Of a stretch of DNA of 5,501 nt, positions 1 through 4,836 are shown one piece after another (within the stretch, counting starts at the first letter, position 1; the number at the start of each line of letters is the position of its first letter). The position numbers and the translations under genes are program-made. This stretch comes from Thermoplasmatales archaeon JdFR-43. Its GTDB lineage: Archaea > Thermoplasmatota > E2 > UBA202 > JdFR-43. A model generated the notes under the pieces. It saw nothing but the letters and a program-made list of their open reading frames with translations, did no database searches and was not told where the DNA came from. The stretch covers positions 214 through 5,714 of the forward strand of contig MTNE01000033.1 in NCBI GenBank assembly GCA_002011355.1, in the 5' to 3' direction.

Positions 1-2
1 AC

Positions 3-113
3 GCGATTTCACGCCTGCTCCCACCCCTAGTGGAGCTCGAACGCGAGCTAGCAGGGGAAGGCCATGTCGAAGAAAGCAAAAAGGCGGGTCCCTCAGATGA
101 GGCGGCGGGTTAG
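3..113 (+). CDS. C-terminal end of an upstream gene, probably hsdM (partial at 5' edge)
   Basis: This frame is open from the window edge to a TAG at 111-113 and gives 36 residues. They begin AISRLLPPLVELERELAGEG and continue with a charged, low-complexity tail. The leucine/glutamate-rich helix resembles the coiled C-terminal tail common in type I modification subunits, and hsdM is the gene expected directly upstream of hsdS. The other two forward frames are poorer here: one stops at 28-30 and again at 49-51, and the other, ending at 98-100, reads as Arg/Pro-rich non-protein-like sequence. No methyltransferase motif lies inside the window, so the HsdM identity is inferred from context. The end overlaps the next ORF by 50 nt. 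Confidence 0.5.
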   Translation, partial: AISRLLPPLVELERELAGEGHVEESKKAGPSDEAAG

Positions 114-174
114 AGAAGCCCGGCTGGACGAGGCCATCTGGAATAATTTGGAGGCGTTGGGGTATGGCGGGTGA
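64..174 (+). CDS. Small basic 36-aa protein ending in LEALGYGG
   Basis: A 36-codon ORF starts at ATG 64 behind a purine-rich stretch (AGGGGAAG, about 53-60) that could serve as a ribosome binding site. It ends at TGA 172-174. The N-terminal half is very basic (MSKKAKRR, then RRRVREAR). The second half forms a likely helix, LDEAIWNNLEALGYGG. The final residues closely match the end of the next protein (LKELGYGG), because the DNA there is a direct repeat. The stop overlaps the GTG start of the nuclease-like gene in a GTGA. I do not recognise it as a named family. It could be a genuine small gene between hsdM and hsdS, or the true hsdM C-terminus read in another frame after a frameshift near 90-110. 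Confidence 0.45.
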   Translation: MSKKAKRRVPQMRRRVREARLDEAIWNNLEALGYGG

Positions 175-175
175 G
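147..175 (+). repeat. 29-bp direct repeat, left copy (ORF tail plus ancestral hsdS start)
   Basis: This copy matches 845-873 at 27 of 29 positions; the last 20 bases (156-175) are identical. The repeat contains a GGAG-type ribosome binding site, an ATG (164 here, 862 in the other copy) and the TGA of the preceding ORF. In the right copy the ATG is the hsdS start. Here it opens only a 49-codon frame that ends at 313. This looks like the original ORF/hsdS junction, left behind when the nuclease-like gene was inserted. Confidence 0.8.
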
Positions 176-872
176 CGCGGACGATCGGATCGCTACGCCG
201 AAAAGTGCAACAGGATATCGCACCATTACCCCCGACTGTGCAAAGCTTTTGCGGCGGGCCGAGGGGGCAATCCGGGCCAGAGGGGTGTTAAAGGTCTGCG
301 AGAATGCAAATAGAACCGCTTTGGTAAAGGAGGTCTTTGAGGGTATGAGCGTTTATCCCTCGCGGGAAGATGTAAAGCAACGCGTCATAAAGGCAATTTG
401 TGCCCTTTATCGTTACGACCGTGAACTCCTCGACGTGGACGCCAACGAACGGTCCATCACCCACAAGCTGGCGGAACACTTGCAGAGGGAATTCCCCGCG
501 TGGCATGTGGACTGCGAATATAACCGGGTCGGCCGCGATACAAAGAAGTTGGCGGTGGATGTGAGTAAGCCAGAGCCGGACGATATTGAGGCGAGAACCG
601 TTTTCCCCGACATCATCGTGCACCGGAGGATGACCAGCGAAAACCTTCTGATTATGGAAGTGAAGAAAGTCTCCGGACGAAATGACACTGGGGATGTCAA
701 TAAGTTGAAGCGTTTCACTGAAGTCCCTGAATACCAATACAAATATGGCTTGCTCCTCAAACTAAAGCAAGACGGCGCTTCTGAACTGGAACTTTACAAA
801 AACGGCAAGCCATGTGAATGCTGGACAGGAGATTTACAGCGTATTTTGAAGGAGTTGGGGTATGGCGGGTGA
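171..872 (+). CDS. PD-(D/E)XK-like nuclease-fold protein inserted before hsdS
   Basis: The longest frame encodes 233 residues from GTG 171, in a GTGA overlap with the previous stop. The conserved block runs from about residue 80: YRYDRELLDVDANERSITH, then AEHLQREFP, DCEYNRVGRD, FPDIIVHRR and IMEVKK. The order helix-Glu (E102), PD (P146-D147), 15 residues, E-x-K (E163, K165) is the catalytic layout of PD-(D/E)XK nucleases, with every acidic residue present. I recognise this as a family of small uncharacterised proteins, but I know no gene name. The first 58 residues lack family-like sequence, and ATG 345, behind a consensus Shine-Dalgarno, would give a 175-aa protein holding the whole domain. 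That start is at least as likely as GTG 171. The 3' end overlaps hsdS by 11 nt. Cleavage of DNA is inferred from the fold signature; a non-catalytic role or an RNA target is possible. Confidence 0.8.
   Translation: MSADDRIATPKSATGYRTITPDCAKLLRRAEGAIRARGVLKVCENANRTALVKEVFEGMSVYPSREDVKQRVIKAICALYRYDRELLDVDANERSITHKLAEHLQREFPAWHVDCEYNRVGRDTKKLAVDVSKPEPDDIEARTVFPDIIVHRRMTSENLLIMEVKKVSGRNDTGDVNKLKRFTEVPEYQYKYGLLLKLKQDGASELELYKNGKPCECWTGDLQRILKELGYGG
326..334 (+). promoter_or_regulatory. Consensus Shine-Dalgarno for the alternative ATG at 345
   Basis: AAAGGAGGT is a near-perfect anti-16S complement lying 10 nt upstream of ATG 345, in frame with the nuclease-like protein (residue M59). It is the best ribosome binding site in this part of the window, and it argues that a 175-aa form is made, either instead of or in addition to the 233-aa form from GTG 171. 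Chance occurrence within the codons for VKEVF remains possible, and the spacing is slightly long. Confidence 0.5.
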
Positions 873-873
873 G
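845..873 (+). repeat. 29-bp direct repeat, right copy (nuclease tail plus hsdS RBS and start)
   Basis: This is the second copy of the sequence at 147-175, with a period of 698 bp. It encodes the last residues of the nuclease-like protein (LKELGYGG, stop at 870-872). In the second frame it carries the hsdS Shine-Dalgarno AAGGAG (849-854) and the ATG at 862. The repeat therefore preserves the coupling of hsdS translation to whichever gene lies upstream. Confidence 0.8.
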
Positions 874-2205
874 TGGAAGGAAGTCCGTCTTGGTGACGTT
901 GCCACAATCATAATGGGACAGTCTCCTCCTGGGACTACTTATAACGAAAAAGGCCGGGGGCTGCCCTTCTTTCAAGGGGTTAAAGACTTTTCTAGCCGCT
1001 ATCCTCGAAAGAGAGTGTACTGTACAGCCCCGAAGAAAATTGCAGAACCAGGTGATATCTTGTTCAGCGTTCGCGCGACCATCGGAGAAATCAATCGTGC
1101 TGCTGAGAGGTGTTGTATAGGCCGTGGCCTAGCTGCAATCCGCGGGAATGATGAATTAGATACAGATTTTATCGAATACGTTCTGCGGTATGTCCGTCAT
1201 GAATGGTCCATTCTTGAAGGACAGGGTGCCGTCTTCGGTAACGCTAAAAAAAGTGACTTGGAGGACCTTTTTGTTCCCTGGCCCAGCAGGTTGGAGCGTC
1301 ACGCCATTGCCCACATACTGCGCACGTTGGATGACAAGATCGAGCTCCTGCGGCGGATGAACGAAACGCTGGAGGCCATGGCGCGGGCGTTGTTCAAGTC
1401 ATGGTTCGTGGACTTCGACCCGGTGATCGACAACGCCTTGGAGGCGGGAAACCCCATCCCCAAAGAGCTCAAGGAGAAGGCCAAGCGCCGCCTGGCCCTG
1501 GGCGACAAACGCAAGCCCCTGCCGGAGCACATCCGCCGCCTCTTCCCCGACCGCTTTGTGGATTCAGAACTCGGTCCGATTCCGGAAGGGTGGGAAGTGA
1601 AATACTTGGGAGACATTACGACCAAGCCCCAATATGGATACACTGCATCTGCAACCGACATTCCAGTTGGACCAAAGTTCCTCCGTATCACTGACATCAA
1701 CAAGAGTGATTGGATTGATTGGGGAACAGTTCCATTTTGCCAAATTAGTGATGAAGATTATGAAAAATATCGTTTAACCCCAGGTGATATTCTTATCGCT
1801 CGAATGGCAGATCCTGGCCATGGGGTTGTAATTGAAGAAGTTGTTGACGCTGTTTTTGCATCGTACTTAATTCGATTTCGGCTTTTGGATATGGTTTACG
1901 ATCGTTACATTCAGTACTGGCTGCGATCTCCTAAATATTGGGAACTCGTTAGTACCCGCAAGTCGGGAACAACTCGTTCTAGCATAAACGCGAAAGAAAT
2001 CAGGAAATTTCCATTGCTTGTACCTCCAAAGTTTATTGTCACCGCATTCAGAGACAAAGTAAGTGCTTTGCGACGTCTCATTGTCTGTAACGTTGCTGAA
2101 ATCAATTTCCTCGCTGCAATCCGTGACACGTTGCTGCCAAAGCTACTCTCCGGCGAGATTAGGGTAAAGGGTGTGGAACAGTTTCTGAAAGAGCGAGGGT
2201 TATGA
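862..2205 (+). CDS. hsdS: Type I restriction-modification specificity subunit HsdS
   Basis: HsdS (447 aa) recognises the bipartite DNA target for both methylation and cleavage and bridges the HsdM and HsdR subunits. The layout is classical. The first target-recognition domain (TRD) spans about residues 1-143 and opens with EWKEVRLGDVATIIMGQSPP. A central conserved helical linker spans about 144-235 (RHAIAHILRTLDDKIELLRRMNETLE, ARALFKSWFVDFDPV). The second TRD spans about 236-395 and opens with the matching GPIPEGWEVKYLGDI. The C-terminal conserved helix spans about 396-447 (RDTLLPKLLSGEIRV). The length is normal and no disruption is seen. ATG 862 has AAGGAG 7 nt upstream and overlaps the previous gene by 11 nt. 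The linker (nt 1291-1566) is clearly more GC-rich than either TRD, as expected when TRDs are exchanged by recombination. The DNA target cannot be read from sequence alone. Confidence 0.97.
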   Translation: MAGEWKEVRLGDVATIIMGQSPPGTTYNEKGRGLPFFQGVKDFSSRYPRKRVYCTAPKKIAEPGDILFSVRATIGEINRAAERCCIGRGLAAIRGNDELDTDFIEYVLRYVRHEWSILEGQGAVFGNAKKSDLEDLFVPWPSRLERHAIAHILRTLDDKIELLRRMNETLEAMARALFKSWFVDFDPVIDNALEAGNPIPKELKEKAKRRLALGDKRKPLPEHIRRLFPDRFVDSELGPIPEGWEVKYLGDITTKPQYGYTASATDIPVGPKFLRITDINKSDWIDWGTVPFCQISDEDYEKYRLTPGDILIARMADPGHGVVIEEVVDAVFASYLIRFRLLDMVYDRYIQYWLRSPKYWELVSTRKSGTTRSSINAKEIRKFPLLVPPKFIVTAFRDKVSALRRLIVCNVAEINFLAAIRDTLLPKLLSGEIRVKGVEQFLKERGL

Positions 2206-3299
2206 AAAGGGAAGCCAAGCTCCTCCTTAATAAGGCGTGTGACTCTCTTTTGCTCGCCATTGAGCTGTTTAATCGGCCACATGACCGTGGGCGAGTGACC
2301 GGAACGCTGATATTATTGGACCACGCATTCGAAATGTTTCTCAAGGCAGCAATTCTTCATAGAGGGGGGAGAATCCGCGAGAGGCGCGCTAAACAAACAA
2401 TTGGGTTCGATAAGTGTGTGCGGCTCGGGTTGAGCGATGGCAAGGTAAAATTCTTGACCGAAGAACAGGCCCTCACTTTGCAAATAATCAACGGCCTACG
2501 TGACGCTGCCCAACATCATTTGCTGGACATTTCCGAGGGACAGCTGTACATACACGTACAGTCAGGAGTCACACTTTTTCGGGATCTCCTCAAATATGTA
2601 TTCGGACAAGACTTGACCCGGTACTTGCCAACCCGAGTTCTGCCGGTGTCTACATCGCCGCCTACAGATCTCGCTACACTTTTTGATTCAGAAGTCGAAG
2701 CGATCCGCCAACTTTTACAACCGGGCAAGCGGCGTCAGATCGAAATGGAAGCGAGGCTTCGCCCCTTGGCTATCCTTGATTCCGCTATTAGAGGAGAAAA
2801 AAAGCAACTTAGTTCCGGGCAGCTACGGCGTATTGGCCGACATCTCTCTTCTGGAAAAGAGTGGACAGAAGTGTTTCCAGGGGTAGCTGCTGTAGAAATT
2901 ACTACCGATGGTACCGGCCCAACGCTTTCGCTTCGCATAACGAAAAAGGAAGGTATACCTGTCCGACTCGTGCCGGAAGGTACGCCTGGAGCTGCCGTTG
3001 TGGCAGTAAAGCGTGTGAATGAGCTGGATTTTTATAGTCTCGGAGCAAAGCAACTCGCCGAGAAACTCAATCTCACCCTGCCAAAAACCGTTGCAATCAT
3101 TGATTATCTCGGCATCCGTAAAGATCCTAAGTATTACAAACAATTCAAAATCGGGGGTGTGACACATAAGCGCTACTCGCCGAAGGCTATCGAGAGAATC
3201 AAAACCGCCTTGGAGAAAGAAAGTGCAGAGGAAATTTGGGAAAAAATGAAACAGCGCCGTATGAAGAAGAAAGATGCAAGGGAAAAGTACAGTCACTGA
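2202..3299 (+). CDS. DUF3644-type protein with HEPN-like R-x4-H motif and C-terminal HTH-like region
   Basis: This 365-aa protein starts at ATG 2202 in an ATGA overlap with the hsdS stop, so it is probably translationally coupled. The N-terminal half (about residues 1-135) matches the DUF3644 pattern as I know it: [82 protein letters not shown]. It is all-helical, and R100-DAAQ-H105 fits the R-x4-6-H active-site motif of HEPN ribonucleases, with a polar residue after the Arg. Residues about 272-340 ([18 protein letters not shown], then [14 protein letters not shown]) look like a winged-helix or HTH segment, followed by a very basic tail ([15 protein letters not shown]). The family is often found beside R-M genes; its function is not established to my knowledge. 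RNA cleavage, perhaps as a back-up response linked to the R-M system, is inference. The 3' end overlaps the hsdR fragment by 26 nt. Confidence 0.85.
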   Translation: MKREAKLLLNKACDSLLLAIELFNRPHDRGRVTGTLILLDHAFEMFLKAAILHRGGRIRERRAKQTIGFDKCVRLGLSDGKVKFLTEEQALTLQIINGLRDAAQHHLLDISEGQLYIHVQSGVTLFRDLLKYVFGQDLTRYLPTRVLPVSTSPPTDLATLFDSEVEAIRQLLQPGKRRQIEMEARLRPLAILDSAIRGEKKQLSSGQLRRIGRHLSSGKEWTEVFPGVAAVEITTDGTGPTLSLRITKKEGIPVRLVPEGTPGAAVVAVKRVNELDFYSLGAKQLAEKLNLTLPKTVAIIDYLGIRKDPKYYKQFKIGGVTHKRYSPKAIERIKTALEKESAEEIWEKMKQRRMKKKDAREKYSH

Positions 3300-3510
3300 G
3301 TCCGAGGTTGAATCTGCTGCCCTCACCTGGCTGAAATCGCTGGGCTGGCAAGTGAAACACGGCCCTGAGATCGCGTCCGGGACGCTCACCGCTGAGCGGG
3401 ACAATTTCGGCCAGGTGGTGCTGGCTCAAGGGGAGGTCCGATTGCTCAAACCCGTGGCGGGAAAATCAGTGAGAAGGGACCGGAAAAAGTTTATCGTGGG
3501 GGCCTCATGA
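3274..3510 (+). pseudogene. Truncated hsdR 5' fragment with an unrelated tail
   Basis: This is a 78-codon ORF. Residues about 8-50 ([39 protein letters not shown]) match the first 47 residues of the intact HsdR at 4837 ([18 protein letters not shown] and onward). Similarity stops abruptly after nt 3422. The remaining 28 or so residues (including [20 protein letters not shown]) are basic and have no counterpart in HsdR. It lacks every nuclease and translocase motif, so it cannot act as HsdR. The frame is open with no internal stop, overlaps the DUF3644 gene by 26 nt, and ends in an ATGA overlap with the DUF3800 gene. It may survive as a short leader that couples translation, or be simple debris from the insertion. 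No strong Shine-Dalgarno precedes ATG 3274. Confidence 0.8.
3296..3422 (+). repeat. 127-bp direct repeat of the hsdR 5' end, left copy
   Basis: Aligned without gaps to 4850-4976, this stretch differs at 13 of 127 positions by hand count, about 90% identity. Some differences are synonymous (ACCGCT/ACCGCC, CCT/CCG); others change residues, such as SEVES against SAVEE. Upstream of 3296 and downstream of 3422 the two regions are unrelated. The pair brackets the DUF3800 and BECR-like genes, with a period of 1554 bp. Confidence 0.9.
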
Positions 3511-4214
3511 GCAATATCGTCCACATTTACTGCGACGAATCATGTCATCTAGAAAAAGATCACCAGAAAGTCATGGTCCTAGGAGCAGTGACATGCCCAG
3601 CTGAATCTCGCTGGAAGCTCGGCCGCAAAATCAAGGCTCTAAAACAAAAGCACGGAATCCCTCAGTGGCGTGAAATCAAATGGACGCAGGTCTCACCGTC
3701 ACGTCAAGCATTCTATGTAGAACTTGTGGATTTGTTCTTTGATGAGCCTAGTCTAGGATTTCGAACGGTGGTTGTACCTGACAAGAAAGCGCTTCGACAT
3801 GAGGAATTCAACCAGACACATGACGAATTTTACTACAAAATGTGGTGGTTGTTACTCACTCGTCTAATCGATGACGAACATTGTTTCCGTATTTTTGTGG
3901 ACATCAAGGATACACAAAGTGCAAAAAAACTGCGTAAGCTACATGAGATCCTCTGCAGCACTCACTACGACTTCGATAGACAGCGTATCTTAAGTATTGA
4001 AGCTGTACGATCACATGACGTGCTCCTGCTGCAGCTTGCGGACTTGTTAATTGGGGCGGTGTCTCACTATCATCGCAATTTAGTTGGCAGTCAGGCAAAA
4101 CAGGCTGTCATTGAACGCATCCGCGAACGAAGCGGCTTGAGTCTTCTCAAATCGACTCCTCCACAAGCAAGAAAATTCAACATATTTATCTGGAAACCCC
4201 AGGAGGTCCCGTGA
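3507..4214 (+). CDS. DUF3800 domain protein
   Basis: The 235-aa product fits the DUF3800 family: an N-terminal strand with the acidic signature IYCDES (D10, E11), then VMVLGAVTC, an REIKW motif (E56), the strand [11 protein letters not shown] (D132) and the C-terminal [16 protein letters not shown] (D171, D179). The pattern of strands carrying acidic residues and a late Asp in a helix suggests an RNase H-like fold, so metal-dependent nuclease activity is a reasonable inference; it is not proven for this protein. DUF3800 genes are common in phage-defence and mobile regions. ATG 3507 overlaps the TGA of the hsdR fragment in an ATGA, with a weak G-rich site (GGGGGC) just upstream. It is followed by a GTGA overlap with the next gene, so the two form a coupled pair. 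The length is typical and nothing appears broken. Confidence 0.85.
   Translation: MSNIVHIYCDESCHLEKDHQKVMVLGAVTCPAESRWKLGRKIKALKQKHGIPQWREIKWTQVSPSRQAFYVELVDLFFDEPSLGFRTVVVPDKKALRHEEFNQTHDEFYYKMWWLLLTRLIDDEHCFRIFVDIKDTQSAKKLRKLHEILCSTHYDFDRQRILSIEAVRSHDVLLLQLADLLIGAVSHYHRNLVGSQAKQAVIERIRERSGLSLLKSTPPQARKFNIFIWKPQEVP
4201..4207 (+). promoter_or_regulatory. Strong Shine-Dalgarno for the GTG start at 4211
   Basis: AGGAGGT lies 3 nt before GTG 4211 (5 nt from its core), inside the last codons of the DUF3800 gene. It supports GTG 4211 as the start of the small basic protein, although the next in-frame ATG is far inside the gene, and implies efficient translation alongside DUF3800. Confidence 0.65.
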
Positions 4215-4696
4215 GCACGCCTCCCCCTCTAATTAAGTTCAAGGGTGATTGGCCAACTTATGAAGAGCAGATTTATAAAGAATTCCTAGAAACTTTTGTG
4301 AAGCGGCGTGTGTTGTTCCGCGGGGTCCCCGTTAAAGCACAGTTCCGCCCGGCATTTAAGAACAAAGGATTCAGCTTCTGGCACGTGATTTCAGAGGCTC
4401 CTAACCCCTCCAACCGTAACGAGGAGGATCGAATACCAGACCTCCGGCGTTGCGAGCGGATTCGCTGGATTGCATGGGCGATTGAATGTGCATCAACTGG
4501 GCAACCTGGCTTCAGCTGGTGGGAGAATCGTAGAAAAGGAGAGGTACGGGTGGTGATCTGGGCGGAGGAACACGATTACGCGGTGGTATTAGCAAAACGT
4601 AAAGGCTACTATGTGCTTAAGACCGCTTTTTACGGCATCAAACCACATCGCCGCCGGCAGTTTGAGGCTGAACGTGATGCCTTCTGGGGTACATAA
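4211..4696 (+). CDS. Small basic protein, possible BECR-fold (RelE/barnase-like) nuclease
   Basis: This 161-aa protein begins at GTG 4211, in a GTGA overlap with the DUF3800 stop. Visible blocks are FSFWHVISEAP (H58), DRIPDLRRCERIRWIAWAIE (residues 73-91), EVRVVIWAEEHDYAVVLAKRKGYYVLKTAFYGIKPHRRR (read in two parts: strands 111-128 and 133-141, then H146-R149). The layout is an N-terminal helix, a basic helix, then several strands ending in Lys-Thr and His-Arg-Arg. This recalls phage-associated BECR nucleases (barnase, EndoU, colicin, RelE type), whose last strands read like 'YVVVL..R..YYLLKTAY' followed by a basic helix. I make this match from memory of the pattern and it is tentative. If right, it would cleave RNA, and the coupled DUF3800 protein might be its partner. 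It ends just before the hairpin at 4704. Confidence 0.6.
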   Translation: MSTPPPLIKFKGDWPTYEEQIYKEFLETFVKRRVLFRGVPVKAQFRPAFKNKGFSFWHVISEAPNPSNRNEEDRIPDLRRCERIRWIAWAIECASTGQPGFSWWENRRKGEVRVVIWAEEHDYAVVLAKRKGYYVLKTAFYGIKPHRRRQFEAERDAFWGT

Positions 4697-4703
4697 TAGG
4701 CTA

Positions 4704-4732
4704 GAGCCCCACGGGCTTCTCCCGCAGGGCTC
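4704..4732 (+). terminator. Strong inverted repeat after the accessory genes, possible terminator
   Basis: The arms GAGCCC (4704-4709) and GGGCTC (4727-4732) pair perfectly. Inside them, CGGG (4712-4715) pairs with CCCG (4721-4724) around the loop CTTCT, and a CA/CA internal loop separates the two stems. This is a very stable GC-rich hairpin 8 nt after a stop codon. No T-tract follows (the next bases are CGGCTGCTCC), so it is not a textbook intrinsic terminator. It might pause transcription, protect the 3' end of the mRNA, or assist Rho. Confidence 0.45.
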
Positions 4733-4821
4733 CGGCTGCTCCTTCCACATAGGTGGATGAGTCTACTTAGATTATAGAGCGATGAAGAGTATAGGGCAAG
4801 GGATGCCTGAAGAGGCCAGGC

Positions 4822-4828
4822 GAGAGGT
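4822..4828 (+). promoter_or_regulatory. Ribosome binding site of hsdR
   Basis: GAGAGGT lies 8 nt before ATG 4837. It fixes the hsdR start and shows that the intact hsdR is translated independently of the accessory genes upstream. The truncated copy at 3274 lacks a comparable site. Confidence 0.6.
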
Positions 4829-4836
4829 AATACACC

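Larger units (their letters stand above)
4697..4836 (+). other. Intergenic region between the accessory pair and hsdR
   Basis: This is the only real gap between genes in the window, 140 bases. It contains the long hairpin at 4704-4732 and a smaller 5-bp hairpin (TCCAC/GTGGA, 4744-4757). An AT-rich stretch at 4767-4795 includes TATAGA (4773-4778) and TATAGG (4790-4795). Either could be a -10 box, but neither has a convincing -35 at the right spacing. A promoter for hsdR here is plausible given the position, but I cannot show it. Confidence 0.5.

Noticed and set aside
164..313. 49-codon frame from ATG 164, beginning MAGERGR, with the same first residues as HsdS
   Set aside because: Only the repeated junction is HsdS-like. 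After about four residues it diverges into Arg/Gly/His-rich sequence with no HsdS pattern, so it is a leftover start codon rather than a gene.
1401..1694. 97-codon forward frame inside hsdS
   Set aside because: A shadow of the GC-rich hsdS linker. Its Pro/Arg/Gly-rich peptide is an out-of-frame reading.
2823..3404. 193-codon open frame on the minus strand
   Set aside because: It runs antisense to the DUF3644 gene and the hsdR stub, both supported by family-like sequence. Its peptide is Ser/Cys/Phe-rich and not protein-like.
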